From positions 75,703,689-75,767,688 of the forward strand of contig NC_044571.1 of the NCBI RefSeq assembly GCF_901933205.1: DNA of 64,000 nt. Reading direction: 5' to 3'. The notes under the pieces were generated by a model. The model was given only the letters and a program-made list of their open reading frames with translations. It did no database searches and was not told where the DNA came from. Shown one piece after another: positions 37,762 through 51,327 of this stretch. Source of the DNA: Camarhynchus parvulus (Eukaryota; Chordata; Aves; Passeriformes; Thraupidae). The first letter of the stretch is position 1, and every line of letters begins with the position of its first letter. A program made the position numbers and the translations under genes.

Positions 37762-39560
37762 AGGAGACTTCAGAGAAGACAGTGTTGGAAACCCACCCTG
37801 TCACAGCTGTTCTAACTACTGAAAGAGTTTCTTTCATAACGATTATCAGTCTCTAAACCTGTCTTGAGTGTTACCCTGCAAAATGTTGAGAAGCTTTTAA
37901 GCATCCTGATTTTTTACATTGGCTCTTGTAAGAGGAACTCAGCACTTTGTAGAGACAGTATTTTCTTTTTCCAGTACTTGTAACCAGATTTAGAGAAAAT
38001 CACATATTGAGTCATTTTAAGGTACACACACAGCTCTCTGAAATAGCTAATTACTAGCACAGGCAATTGCATCCATGCGATTCTAAGTAAGTTCAGGGGT
38101 TTTTTTCTAAAATTTTGTATTAAATTGTATTTATTTTGAAGTTTGATGTGAATGTTAGTTTAGAAATTTCAGGTTTTGAACAACTCAGTTAATTTTTAAT
38201 AGGCTTCAAAGGAGGTGTGGTTAGATAACTGTATAGAAGGTGATAATGATTACTCCTAAATGTCAGTCATTAGCTTGCCAGTGAGCTGCAGACGCTTTCC
38301 TTAATAGGCTGTATAAGGAGAGTAGCTGCAGGAAACATGGATAGAATGGAAGTATCCATCCATAGCCCTTTTCTCTAAAAGCTTCTTTTTTTCTAGCATG
38401 TCCTAATGAAGCTTGTGCAATTGAAGATTTAATGCAAATGGAGAAAAGTAATTTTGCCATTATAAATATAAAAATATTCTAAAATTGGCTTTTAAGTTGA
38501 AGGTAGCAATCACTTGGCTCTTGGTTTTTATTATCGAGCTGTCTGCAGTGTTTTAGCAGCATTTGATAATAATTCAAAGTTATATAAAGAAGGGAAAACC
38601 TATAAGACAGCATTTTAGCAGACTATAAACTGCATTTTTACAGCTGTTTTCAGAACTTGGTCCTCCTGCACAGATGTGCAGAGGTCTGGTCAAAAGCCCA
38701 GCTGAAGGCACTGGGGCATCTCTGAGCACAACCTTTAGCTGAAGGCTCAAGTGCTCCGGGGGTCCTGTGCAGGATGGCTGGTGCTGTTCCCCATGTCACT
38801 TCTGCAGGTAAATCTGCTGACTTCAGCAGATGGGCTCCTGACTTCCACTGCTGTAAGGAAAACTAGAGCAAGAATCAGGAAGCACAGGCCTGCATCCCTT
38901 TAAGTCACTGAATGATTGTTCAGTCTTACTCAGGCTTCACTTGTAGACCCATCCCCATTGAAGAGGTTTGGTGTGTGAGGTTTGACTGTCCTGGTTACTG
39001 CTGGCACCAGTGCCTCATGCTGGGCGCAGGGGAGATGGTGACAGGTGAGGAAAGTCGCAGTGGGAACTGCACACAGGTCTGTTGTGGGCTGGGGAACAAC
39101 TCATCAGGGAAAGTGTAACTACTCTGGAACAGATTATTTTCTTAAGCAATGGTTTATTCTGACATGCAGTGTTAAAGTGGCTAAATAAGGGTTTTTCCTT
39201 TTTCACATAGAATAAGTAAAACTCTTTCCAAGGCACAGGCAACTCTAGCAAACCATTGCTAATGAGTCAGCTTGGTAGCTACTCACCTGAAAAGGGGGTA
39301 ACAGGGCTGTTTCATTTTTTTACTGTGTTTGAGGATTGGGGGAGAGAGAGTGATTTGAAGCAACTTTTGTATTTTTTCTTAATTGTATTGTTTGGTGGAA
39401 TATTACTGGATTTGACTTGAAGAGTTACGGAAACAATTCTTTCATAGAACTGTAATTCCTTACTTTGTAGAAATTAAGATAGTTAAGTGCAACTCAGTTA
39501 CTGGGATTGTCTCACCTCTGCTGTACAGACAAATAAAATTAAATCTTTGGAGTTACAACA
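37762..39560 (+). other. TMEM123: TMEM123 3' UTR (probable)
   Basis: A/T-rich sequence from the stop to the AATAAA at 39532-39537. Several weaker signals inside could give shorter ends. Long 3' UTRs are usual for TMEM123. Confidence 0.45.
39532..39537 (+). terminator. Candidate poly(A) signal of TMEM123
   Basis: AATAAA after a CTGTACAGAC context, 1.77 kb past the stop. The true site needs transcript ends. Confidence 0.4.
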
Positions 39561-42500
39561 TTAATTTCAGTTGAATTTTTAATTTATTAGCTGGTTTTGT
39601 AATTCACTCAGTCCTTTTCAGAGTCATAACCATTTCATAAGAGCATCCACTATATATACTTTTAAATGCCAGAATACCAGACCTAGTTCATTTTTGCCTA
39701 GTTCAATAATTTTTAATTTATTCTGTAATCTAATTACTACAGTAAAGCAAAAGTATGGGTTTAAGACTTCAGAAGTGTCAGTGCAAATGTAAAACCAGAC
39801 CTCCTTTCAGGTGTTTGGAATCTAAACAAAGGGCAATTGATGAATTTTACCTTATCTTTGGTTTCCAACAGCTTTGTTACTGATTTATAAAGGGAGCTGA
39901 TGCTGTGGTCATTCAGCCCTTCCTCAACTGAGTTTACTAATACTTGTAAAGATGATTCCATTGTTTCTAGTCCATCCACTGTATGTGTGTTTTCTTTCAG
40001 TGCTGGTGGCTGAGCAATGCAGTTCCTAATTCCAACTGCCTTAGGAGCCCCTCTGCTGACACATCAAGGAATTGCATTTACAGGGTCACATTTTAAGCCA
40101 GCATTCGATTCATTATTGCAGCTCTTTCACACAACCCCTGTGCAGGCATTTTACCGTTCATATTCATGGGTTTGTGCTTCATGTTAAAGTGTTTTTATTT
40201 AATACTACAGGCTGGGGGAGTCACTCACTGACTACAGAACATGGCCAGTTTAGGTTAGCTTTCATAAATGTTACTTTTGCCCTTCAAACACATCAAGATC
40301 AACCTTGTAGTCACATCTCAGGGTGGCAGCATTCTGCCTTTATCCCACAGGTCATTCCTTTTCATGCAGCTCTCCTTTAGCCTGTATTCCAGCACCAAAT
40401 CATAGCACTTCCAGCTTAATTGATTTGATGGGGCTCTGCATCAAAGGCTTCAAGGCAATCTGGAAATGTAGTGTATACTTGTGTTTTTATTAAAAAAAAA
40501 AAAGCCCATACTGTTAAAGCAAGATCATGTTGCTGTGATAATTGAACGTTATCCTTTTGTAAATATTTCATACCTTTCTTCTTTGTTCAGAGTTCTTACC
40601 TACTCATGCCTCTCCATTTTTGCCCTGAAAAGGTACATAACATTCTTAACAAACTTTGTTGAAAAAGATATAAGCAACAATGTGACACTATTACCAGAAG
40701 TGAAGTGGAAGGGCAGCAGAGACTGGAAATTGCCTAGAGAACTCAAGAGGTTAAGAATTTAGCTGTGATATGGAAGCAGAGGGAATTAGAATGGACCTGT
40801 GGAGAAAGTAAATGCATTTTCTAGACAGCACTGAAGGAGTCCCAGTTGGTGCTGTGTTATTTCCAAAAATGTTGTGCTCCAGCTGGGAATACTACTGTGC
40901 TCCTGACACAGGATATATGCAATACCCCTTCTGTCTGCATCCCACAGCAAGACTGACCACTAAACTCCAACAATCCTGAAGTTCACATCCTCCGCGCCCT
41001 CTAAGCCTTGCAACACACGCTGTTACCTCATGACAATCCATGGGGCTGAAACTGATGTCCAGGAACTTGAGCTGCTCAGTCAGCAGAGCTGCACAGGATG
41101 CTGGGGGTAGGGGCTTTTTTATTGTTTAACCCAGACAGAGCTCGGGAAAAAGCTTTCAAAGAAGGAAGCTGATGCAGAATGAAGTGTGATCATTGTCAGC
41201 TGGTTCACAAGTGACAGAAGTCACTTGACCCTCTCCCAGTGAAACACTAGGCTGTTACCCATAGTTTAACCTTTTGCCAGGGTTGTTTGCAATGTGCTAC
41301 AGCCAAGCCTAACTAGAGCTTTCTTGGACTAGACCTGAGGAGAGCATAACTGCTCACATGCACAGCATTATCAATCAGGGCACCCAGTCATTACAGCAGG
41401 GCGTAGCAGAGAGTCATCAACCTACATCAGCCTTCCTGCCAAAACTAGGTCACAGAGTTTTACCCACTAGTTTCTAGATCAAGTTCTTCCACTTCTCAAA
41501 GCAATTCAGGTGCCTAGTGCAGAGAGCCGGTGTCGTTTGAAGCTGCTATTTCAAGGGATATTCAAAGATTCAGTGATGGGCTGTGTTGCAGTACTTGAGG
41601 GAGATACAGGCATCACAAATGACACTGAGCACTTTTTAAAGCCCTGAATATCCTCTCATCTGATTTATATGTAGTTAATTGCAGTGTCTGAAAAACTTTC
41701 ACCCCGCACAGTTCTAAAGAATAATGCATTACTTAAAAAGTCTGCCTGCTAGTCTGTTTATTCCTATCCTCTTCCCTGCTCAGAAACAAAGTGTACATGC
41801 TAGCAACTCTACACTCTTCAGGTGAGCCTGACCTCCCCAGCTCCCCTTGCAGGTTCATCTTAATCTGTATAAAGTACACTTGGTTCTAATATTACTAATT
41901 TCTCACCTGGAACAAATTAATGAAATTTCAAGTCCTGAGCTTTCTTACTTAAAACATTGTCAAAGGTTGTGAAAACTTCTTGTTGCACAAGACAGAAGAG
42001 CTTTTAGAGGCATTTCAAAACCAGAAAAGGAGAAGCGCATGAATCAAAGCTGTTTAAAACTCCATGCTAAGTTTGAAACATTTACTGTTTTAGTAATAAA
42101 AATAAATGCAAGATATGTACATGTAATACAGTTGAACAAAAGTCTGCATTTGAAAGAATTACAGCAAGCCAATCTAAAGGTAAAGAATCCAGGTCTGGAC
42201 TGAAGACTCTGTTATCCCCAGACTCTCTTATCCACAGTCAGGCTCTAAATGTGGGCAACTGTGGACCGAAGATGATTGACTTTAATTGAGAGCCAGACAA
42301 ACTGACTCCACCACTGCAGGACCTGTTGACATTAACCTGGCAGTATTCTTCCAGTGACTGACATGAATCCTTGCAAACTACCTATGAACACCTCTCTTTG
42401 GAGCTGTCCACCATGCAAGTTGAGGGATGAAAAGCTGGAAAAGGTAATGAGTCAACCAGTAAGGGAATAGGAGCTCCCAAAATAACAGCTTACAAAACAA

Positions 42501-42795
42501 AATCCAAGACTTCAGAGGTGCCTGGGAGATCCTATTATTTAACTGCACAATCCCTATAAAATTCCAAACACAGAAAAGTAGCTTTTACATTTAATCCCTA
42601 GCACAGACTATAGCTACTCTCGGTCTCATCTTTAAGGTCACGAGGACCAGGATTTCTGTCATTTTAAAAATCAGTTCAGAAGGAAGTACCAGATGCTGTT
42701 GCGGTTTTGGGGGGGGGGCAACTGTTTGTTTTTAAATAAAGAGGAAATCACCAAACAGCAGAGAAGTTCACTTCTCTGCTCAAAAATGAAAGAAA
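39561..42795. other. Intergenic between the convergent TMEM123 and cIAP 3' ends
   Basis: No exon or recognised repeat. There is a ten-base G run at about 42709-42718. Frames at 40072-40380 and 40481-40762 lack any supporting structure. Confidence 0.5.
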
Positions 42796-42812
42796 GACAA
42801 ATGGAATGAAGT

Positions 42813-42818
42813 TTTATT
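42813..42818 (-). terminator. Candidate poly(A) signal of the cIAP gene
   Basis: AATAAA on the minus strand, about 690 bases past the stop codon. I see no earlier canonical signal in the 3' UTR (43502 to about 42795). Confidence 0.55.
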
Positions 42819-43502
42819 GTACTTTTACAGGCAAACAACCCCAAATTTTTGTCAGGAAAAGACAGCATTCTATTCACTGCAGTCTACAGAGAAAAGTTAA
42901 CAATGGCAACAAAGTAAACAAGCCCAAGTTTGAGAAGTATAAATATTTTAATTCAGTCTTCATAAAAACTATTAGTAATATACATTACTACACAAGTCTC
43001 AAGACATGAAAAAACTTTAGAAGTCCTGCTGTTCCTGCAACAGTTATGCTCTTTTCTCCTTAAGTCAAGAAGAAAGCCAAACCAGAAGTAGCTGAAGTTA
43101 ATTAACATTAACTATTAATAACAGCAATTTTAGTACATTTCCTCGCATCCACATGGAGGAAGCTCAAGTGTTATGCCAAGCTCCATTTTAGGAACTTAAC
43201 CAAAAACTTCTTTGAATAAAAGTGACACTAGTGAAACTACTTTCCCTACTCAGAAAGGAATGCCACAAAAACCTCACCCTAATATTGAGTTAGTTTTATG
43301 AACAGAGAATCTTTGGCACCAAAGGCCTTCTATATATAATCATACATACATCATAATGAGGATACACTTTACTATCACAAAACTTTGCTAGGTAGTTGAT
43401 TAATCCTCTTCTGTACCACAATCTTCCATTCTTAAGATACTGCTGTGTTAAGCTTCAGAGCTGGAGGATGGCAGAGCAAAGACATTTTGCAAATTTCCCT
43501 CT

Positions 43503-43696
43503 TTACGAAAGAAATGTCCGGACTGTACCCTTTATTGTCCCCCTGCAAATAGGGCATTTCCTAAGGGATGGTGCACATTCTTTGCACACCACTAAGTGAC
43601 CACATGGAATAAAAACAATAGAAACTTCTTTGTCCATGCAAACTTTACATGTTCTTTCCTCTTGCAATCTTCTTAATTGTTCTTCCATAGGTAAAC
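43503..43696 (-). CDS. BIRC2: cIAP coding exon 8 (RING domain, stop)
   Basis: 194 bp, reading [20 protein letters not shown] through the RING to TVRTFLS-TAA, nearly identical to human cIAP RINGs. Acceptor ttttccag. Confidence 0.95.
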
Positions 43697-46600
43697 CTGG
43701 AAAAAATAGTTAAATTTTTGTCAGCCTGAATATATGTGAATAGATCAAAATGTATTTATTTAGAGTGTAGCCATGGCCTTTTATTTCCCTACCTGTATTG
43801 ACTAAATATAGATGGCAGTGAGCATTTTTCAGAGCTTAGAAAGTGGCATGCAAGGAACTAATCTGTACTTGCCAGTTCTGTGAGATGATGGACAGCCCAG
43901 GGGTTGGAGGGCAACCAGTGTTTGCATTTTAGCAAATGTTGTACTTTTCTTGGTTGGATATCAGAAACACAAACACAGCCTGACTGGTGGAAGTGGTCTC
44001 TATCCAGGCTTATATACTTTTCTTCAGTTTATTAACAGATTAAACTGCAGGACCAGAGCAAACTCAATCTCATGTCTGACAAGTTTTTAATCTACACGCT
44101 GTTGGTCAAGCTAGATCTCAGAACACCTATACCCACTCTAGAAAAGCAGAGATGGTACCTGTTCTGAAATGCTAACCAACTATTCATTCTCCAGTCTTTA
44201 CCTAATGCCTGAATGCTTCTATCAGGATCAAGTCCAGCATGTGCTTCTTGAATTGTTAAGGTTGAGCGCCAGAAAGCTCTGCATCCTGTGATGTGCAAAA
44301 GCATGAGCAAGGCACAGGATACAGCTTAGAGCTGATAGACTTACTTGCAAGTATGTACATGCACTTAACTTTTGGTTAACTTATTCAGTCTATATTACTG
44401 AAGTAGAATTAGAGAGGGGGTAAAGCACCAAACCTTTTTCTTAACCAAAGTAATTTTCTTTTTTATGTTAGCTGTTTGTTCTACAACAATCTTTAAGATA
44501 AGAAGGTAGAATTTAAGGTACCTGAAACATCTTCTGTGGGAACATACTTGATGGTCTTCTCCACTAGAATACAAGAAAAAATTCTTATCATTTAACTAAT
44601 CTATGTTCAAACAGCATCTGTTTGTTTATTTTTCTTTAGACTGTTGTGAGAGCACTGGTAAGACTTTTATAAAAGGATATCCTTTAAAAACAAAAGGAAA
44701 CCAGAGAGACATACCAAATAAATCCTTGTAGAGCACAGGGTCACAGTCTCGTAGACAATTCCTGAAGATGCTGGCTGCTTCATTTCCTTTCACTAAAATT
44801 GTATCTATCAGTTCCCTTGCCTGCAATGGTATCTGAGTCTTCTGCTTAATAACATCATGCTCAAGTTCTGTTATCACTTTAGCTGATAGTAAACTGCCGA
44901 GGATTGGGAGTACACATGTTAAACGTTGGAATAAAGCCATTCGATTCTTCTGGATCAAGTACAAATCATCTGGAACATAAGGGGGAATTAGATAAAAGAA
45001 TTAGGAATACACTACTCTAAGTTGCACTTCTGTTTAACAATAATTGATACATTCTTTAAACTCTACTTGCAATGTTTGCTTGTTACACATCATTAATAAA
45101 ACACTCAGCAAGTTTTAGTGATATTTCCGTAATGAACAGACCTAAGGAAACCACATACAAGCAGCTTCTGAGCCACGGCCTGTTCAGCAAGGAAACTTCC
45201 TGCTCCCATCTCTAGGTTAAATGATCAGAGAGGATCTTGTATAAATCTCTATTAGTGAGATTTACACTCTCTGGGCAATTGCAAAGAAAAAACTAACACC
45301 AACACTAACCCATTGACATGCCAGAGGTTAATTTTTGTCAGTGCTAGGCTGTAAATAAAAGAAAGCACTTCTGTGAAGTGTCTAACACAATTACATACAA
45401 GAAAACCAGAAGTACAGCACAACCATACTCTGCAGACTATTTTAATCCTCTACCACAAGCAAGAACAAGAAAATTTCCAGTATGATTACAATGTGTCCAT
45501 CTATGATCTATGTTTTTTTGAGAGAAATACAACTAGGAAAGAAGCATCCTTAATTCCATTTATAATTGAGAAGTTTCATTATGCTTCACAGACTCAAAAT
45601 CAGAACGATTTCTTCAGGCTTCAAAACTTACATGGCATTAAAGCAACAGGAAATGTTAAAGACATATCAAATAAACAAATTGCTGACACACATGGGCTGA
45701 GTGAGACAGAAAAGCAGATCTTTGGCCATCTTACAGGATGTGAATTTGTAGAAGTTTATGGCCTTCTCTAAGAGGTGGATATGGTGGCTTACTGATTCAA
45801 GCAGCTTAAAGAGCAGGCAAATTTGGATAAAAAATAGTAGTGTACCAAGTGTTTCATTAACAGCAATATAAAGGCACACAAATGAAAAAAAATGGCCTTG
45901 GAAAGAAGAGATGATTCTGAACCCTTGGCCTCTGCTATGAACCATTCTCCTAAAAGGGAATGAAACAATTCTCAGACTGCTGTTCCATACAGATATCCTG
46001 ATGCTTTTAGAGAAGCTGATCCTAGCAGCAATTAAATCACTTAGTGCCTAAAAACAAGTATAAAAACTATACATATTACTAACTGCTTCAGATTTCACTT
46101 TTATTTATGCCTGATGCCTACCTGATGCCACTTCTTCCAACTGCTTTTCTTTCTCTTCTTCAATCTTCTCATCTTCAGCCATGAGCAGATCAGACACAAG
46201 ATCATTAACAGTCTTGTAGTTTTCTCCAGTGGCCAAGATTTTACTTTGCACTGTTTGCTTTATCAGCCTTCTACTGAATCCCATCTCCAAGGCAGCTTTA
46301 ACCACAGGCGTGTTCATCATGATTGCATCTTCTGAATGGCTCTCTCCAGGTTCAAAACGAATAACTAACCAAAAAGGAAAATCCTCATGTATAATATAAA
46401 GAATAAAATATCCATACAACCCCAGAAGTCAGACACATCAACATTACCTACACACATGAACACTGAGCAGTAAAAAGTTTCAAGTGTTTAAGAAGAATTT
46501 TTGTAAGTAGTTTTAAAAATGAAAGCCAGTGACTCAGTCATGGATTGAATCCAAGATAAACATCAATCCATGTCAGGCCTTTGTTAAAACCTATGTTAAT

Positions 46601-49600
46601 CCAGAGAAACTACTGAGTCCATTGTGTCCTAGCAGCTTTTTTTATACTTAGTTATTTCTAACTTCAGCCTTGAAAAATGGCCTGGGGGTGTGCCAGGGGT
46701 GGGGGAGGGAAGTCAGAGTTTATAGGACAAACAATCACTTTATTCCAACTCTTTATCAGTAATTTGCATTCAATTTAGTAAACACCAGACACATGGGATT
46801 CTGAGTCATTGTCTTCAGTCAGCAGGGACTAGGACAGCATAAACCCCCAGAGGGTGAGTGGGTTTTTCCATCATAACTAGAGTCCAGCCTAGAAAGACTT
46901 CACTGTATCAGCTTGTTCTACCTTCTTCCTTAAATGCTGCTCAGCTCAGAGCATTTACCTAGTTACATGCCTAGAGACAGAATTGCATAACTGCATAGCC
47001 ATGACACCCTCTAGCAACTGTCCCACCAAGTTCAAACACTTGCTTTGCTTAACCCAACTCTGAAACGAAAAAAAACCAGCAATCAAGTGTGCAAACCCAA
47101 AAATTTCAATATGAGCTAATAATGAAAAACAAGATCTCTTAAAGGTGTTTCCTTGGAGCTTGTCAACACAACATCAAAATTATTAAACTTTTAGGAAACA
47201 AATCTAAGAATTGGCTATGCAAAGCTAACTCACTTAGCAATCATTAAGTTTGCAAAATGCTGAGTTTAAAAACATGCTTCAATATACATACTTGGAGGAT
47301 CAAGGTTTTCATCTACAGGCGGATCAGAAGTTGACAAGAGCTGTAGAACACAAGAGAAGTATGTTAATATTGAAGTATTGCTTTTCCCTCTATGTACCTT
47401 TCTAACATATTGTTCATCACCAATCCTCCTAAGCTTCCTACCCATTAGATATTTCACCTGCAGTTACACAAGTGCAAATCTGTGCAACTGTATAATCAAC
47501 ACAAAACTAGTGCTGACCACTTCCATGAAGAGGAGTCTGGTTATTCTTGTCATAAGAATTACAAATAGAAACAGTTCACATTGTCTATGCCTGATTTCTG
47601 AAATAATAATTACTGATCTGCACTATTCGGTGTATAATCAGAATTTCCCTCTGCTAACACAAAGGAGCTCACTGCCTCATAGGACTCTCCATAAGTAATC
47701 TGTAGAGGTTAAACTCTACTAGTCCAAGACTAGCCATGGTTCAGCACTAGCTTCTTTCATGTGCTCATGAAGAGCATTAATGATGTTAGAAACCCAGGAG
47801 AAACATACACAGAAATAAGGCAGGAGAATGAACTCAAGGAAAGAACACAGCACTGTTCAACAAAGGAAAACCAACGTTACAGGACAGTAAATATTTACCT
47901 GTTCAAGGAGATGGGGGAATCTGGCCTGAATTTGATCTACAAACTCTCTTCCTTTTACACGAAGCAGATACTCACACCTGAAACATTGACAAAAGTGTAT
48001 CAAATCATACTTTCTACCTGCCAAAGGAAAAAAAAAAACATAGAAGAACGAACAAGTTTAAACCCAGTGTAAGTTAAATACATTTCTCTTCCTTTAGAAG
48101 AGAATGCAGCCTTTAGTAGCTTGGTGCAGCCTAGTGTCCAGTGACACTTAGATAAAGTTTTTCCATGACATCCAGCTGTCAGTAGGCTTATGTATATAAA
48201 TGCAGCAGCTTTACATTCTGCTGCCACTTGTGATCAAAATGGCATGTCATGAGAAGCAACACTGTGTCAGAATCACTACAAAGTGCAGTGATAAACTGTT
48301 TCTATCTTGCATCTCACCATTCTTATCTCCTACTCAAATAATTCAAAAGAAAGAATTTAACAAAATATAACACCATTATCACAGTCAGATCTACTTCACT
48401 AACACAGGTTTATCTCTTATGTACATTTACTGGCAGGCTTAACACAGTAAGAAACAGTGACATTTAGCTCTACATACATCATATAGTCCAGCAGTAGCTG
48501 ATAAATTGCCCATGAAAGCCTAGCTGGAGATCTACAATGAGAAGAACTATTATTAGCTTTCCTGAAATTAAGTGCAGCTATTTCTGTAATGGAGGTAGTG
48601 ATTTCCATGGGCATAGATAGCAATTAGGTATGAAATTGCCATTTAATTATAGGTGACATTAAAAAGTTATTTCTGTCCTTTTTCCAGTAGAGACATACTA
48701 GAGCCAGTGAAACTTTCTTCACAAGCTCTTCCACATGTAGGAAACGAAACTGCACAAGCAGAAAAACTGGTTCAAGAGCATTCAGCATGGGCACAAAGGC
48801 AGAACCAATGAATTAAACATTCCTTCTACTTCATTCCTCAGCAGCCTTTGCTCCCCTGGATCAGCTTACTGATTGCTTCTCTTACAGAGAAAAGTGTGCT
48901 TATTAACAATGCAGTCTCACTTTCTGTTAGTGATCTAGGGATGCAGACAGTTTTTAATAATGAAGGGGAAAGCATTATATGCCATGGTTAAAGAAGAAAT
49001 GTTTCAATTACACCCACCTACACACTTCAGAGCTTTTAGACATACATGCAATACATACATCCAAATGAAAGAGTGAATCTGCACATCAAATAAAGTTAAA
49101 CAAAACTACTAAGTGCAGTACATATCTGCCAAAATTAAAACATTTAGGAATATGAACAAATTATGATAAAGATTTTGCAAGTTACCTTGGAAACCACTTT
49201 GCATGCTCAATCCATGGATCGTCTCCAGATTCCCAGCACCTTAACCCACCATCACAGCAAAAACACTTCACATCATCATTGCGACCTTTTAAAAAAAACC
49301 AAGGCAAAATATCTAGCAAACCTTGACCCCAACTTACTTGAAAGTAAATGGTGACATAGCAGTATGAATAAAACTGGAGAAGGCTGGGTTTCTTACCTAC
49401 ATAGTAAAAGCCAGCATCTGCAAGCTGTTCAGGCTGAACTGGAATTCTGGTTGGCCAATTCACGAATGTTTTAACACGTGCTTCATGGGTCTGCATGCTC
49501 ACATTTGAAACATTGAAACTCTGCTGGTCTCGGATAAGGTTTTCCACAAAAGGGCAGTTGGGATAGTGTCTCCGATGCTCTGACACAGCATTATCTTTTG

Positions 49601-50270
49601 GCTCCCAATTACAGAGCTGACCACCACAGGTAAAACAAGCCACTTTGTCTGCTGTCCCCAGGTAATAAAGTCCAGCCTTTGCCAGATCAGTGGGTGAGAG
49701 AAACGTCAGTGGCCATGACTGAAAGGTGCGTAGCCTAGCATCTTCTGTCCTCATAGAATGATTGTGAAGCTTAGGGCTCAAGAATGGAAGGTCTTCAGCT
49801 GCCCTAGTAGTTACTGGGTCTTGAGGAAAACTGGAAAACGAGCCACTGAAATATCCAACCTGTTCTAAACTTGGAGAAAGTGCTATGGAATGTAGGGACG
49901 GTGGGAGACTGTTTGCAACTGAGTGTGGAAAGGCAGAACGAGATGACAGTCCAACGTTGTTAACTGAAAGCATTCTTTGAACAAAAGTGCAGCTAGGATA
50001 CAGCTGCTTATGTTTTTCCATAGCATTATCTCCTGGCTGCCAGTTATCCAGTGTTAAGCCACAGCTGAAGCACTTAACTTTATCTTGCACGCCCGTGTAA
50101 TAAAACCCAGCCCGGGCAAGGCTGCGCTCTGACACCGGCGTGTTCATGGGGAAGGTGGAGAAGGTTGACATCCTGTAGAGCTCACAGGACAGGTCATACT
50201 TCAGTTCATCACATGGAGCACTCTGCCTCATGATGCTAGCCAAGAAAGGGCTATCTTCCACTATGTTCAT
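43503..50270 (-). CDS. BIRC2: Cellular inhibitor of apoptosis (cIAP, BIRC2/BIRC3)
   Basis: A RING E3 ubiquitin ligase that acts with TRAF2 on RIPK1 and NIK, limiting cell death and tuning NF-kB. Eight coding exons join perfectly to 1836 bp, 611 residues; human cIAPs have 604-618. BIR1 about 33-98 (C67, C70, H87, C94), BIR2 about 178-246 (C212, C215, H232, C239), BIR3 about 265-332 (C299, C302, H319, C326), UBA about 385-432 with MGF at 395-397, CARD about 450-533, and C-terminal RING with C564, C567, C579, H581, C585, C588, C595 and C598, ending RTFLS. The start MNIVE resembles human BIRC3, but YYVGRNDDV and the UBA-CARD linker resemble BIRC2. It therefore looks like the single ancestor-type gene, as chicken ITA is; BIRC3 is an equally fair name. 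No lesion seen. A 5' UTR intron of about 2.5 kb probably precedes the start exon, whose acceptor may be at 50277-50278. Confidence 0.95.
44522..44563 (-). CDS. BIRC2: cIAP coding exon 7 (CARD-RING linker)
   Basis: 42 bp, encoding [14 protein letters not shown], typical of the cIAP linker. Acceptor attctag, donor gtacct. Confidence 0.9.
44715..44969 (-). CDS. BIRC2: cIAP coding exon 6 (CARD)
   Basis: 255 bp. Encodes the CARD from [15 protein letters not shown] to VLYKDLF. Acceptor ttccag, donor gtatgt. Confidence 0.93.
46122..46364 (-). CDS. BIRC2: cIAP coding exon 5 (UBA domain)
   Basis: 243 bp, starting [13 protein letters not shown]. Carries the UBA helix motif LEMGF and the acidic linker [12 protein letters not shown]. 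Donor gtaggc. Confidence 0.93.
47292..47340 (-). CDS. BIRC2: cIAP coding exon 4 (linker)
   Basis: 49 bp, encoding [16 protein letters not shown]. Acceptor ttctacag, donor gtatgt. It lies between BIR3 and the UBA domain. Confidence 0.9.
47899..47977 (-). CDS. BIRC2: cIAP coding exon 3 (end of BIR3)
   Basis: 79 bp, residues 325-351. Encodes [17 protein letters not shown] and ends HLLEQ, phase 0. Acceptor tttcag, donor gtaaat. Confidence 0.9.
49186..49285 (-). CDS. BIRC2: cIAP coding exon 2 (BIR3 core)
   Basis: 100 bp. Encodes [17 protein letters not shown] through HAKWFPR, with C299, C302 and H319 of the BIR3 zinc site. Acceptor tttaaaag, donor gtaact. Confidence 0.93.
49397..50270 (-). CDS. 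BIRC2: cIAP coding exon 1 (BIR1, BIR2, start of BIR3)
   Basis: 874 bp, residues 1-291 plus one base, donor gtaaga. The ATG at 50270 lies just after a plausible acceptor (ttcccaaaacag). Confidence 0.95.
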
Positions 50271-50304
50271 AATGGACTGTTTTGGGAAAAATGGGACAAG
50301 TCTT

Positions 50305-50322
50305 CCTCTGGGAGGTAGTTCT
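50305..50322 (-). repeat. 18-bp inverted repeat, left arm
   Basis: CCTCTGGGAGGTAGTTCT, the exact reverse complement of 51328-51345, in the cIAP 5' UTR intron. Confidence 0.85.
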
Positions 50323-51327
50323 GTGCATTAAAGGCAATTTGGAACAACCCCCCACCTGTACAAAAGCAATAAATACTTTAAAGTGTAACCTCAAATGTGC
50401 ATATGAATAGAACTGACCTCATGATTTAACAGCCTATAAACATTTGGCAAGTTCTTATACCTTAGTTTAGCAACTGCTTTCAGTGCAAAAGCTTCCCCAT
50501 CCCATTTTAACAATTGAAGAAAGCATGTTGAAAATTAACTCATATAAGCATCACATCCTTTACTTGTTCTGTATATCTGGGAGACCAGTAACAATTTGTC
50601 AGGCTCGTGCAGGTCAGATCAAAAGAGGAAAAACCACAAGTGGATTTATCAAAATCCTTTGTCAATAAAGAAACTAAATTGGGGGGCAATTAAAAGAACA
50701 GTGTTCTTATCCAGAACATATGTTAGGTGATTTAAGGACAAGATTTCACCCTAGACAGCTGATAAATATGTAGCTTATACACACACAAAGATTTTAGTTT
50801 GTAAAACCTCACGGGGAGGCTGAAAAGAAGGGTTTATCAAGTTCAAAGGGCATACAAAAAACAGAGACCCTGAACTGAAGGTACTGAACTGATCTTAGTA
50901 TATTTGCTACTACTGAACTCCAAAAAAAACACCTCTTAAGTTCTGCATATTGTTGTAACAAGGTCTTAAGATTAAAGAAGTTAGTTTATACTCAACTTCA
51001 CACGTATAGAATATTCAGCTATTAGAGAAACAAATCCTATACACTGTCTCAGACAAGGATGAACTCTATTAACAAACCTGGGATAGGCTTGTCTACAAGT
51101 CAGCACCGAATTAACAGAGCACTTCAGTTTTAACCTGGTGCCTTAGTTACAAGAACAGAGTCACCAGATTTAACATTAATTAATTGCCTTGTGTTGAAAC
51201 ATTCTGATGCTTTATACTGTTGAATTAAGCTTTGCCTGTATGCCATGTTTATGGCATACAGAAGCAATCAGAACTCTCAGATTTAAAAAAAAAAGTATTT
51301 GATGCCTTAGTTTCTTTATTTCTGCAG

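Noticed and set aside
45373..45771. A 132-codon plus-strand frame inside a cIAP intron
   Set aside because: No splice context, no recognised motif and composition typical of A/T-rich intron.
49182..49396. Extension of cIAP coding exon 1 past YYVG
   Set aside because: The frame reads through the intron; a gtaaga donor at 49396 and exon 2 at 49285 restore the BIR3 sequence exactly.
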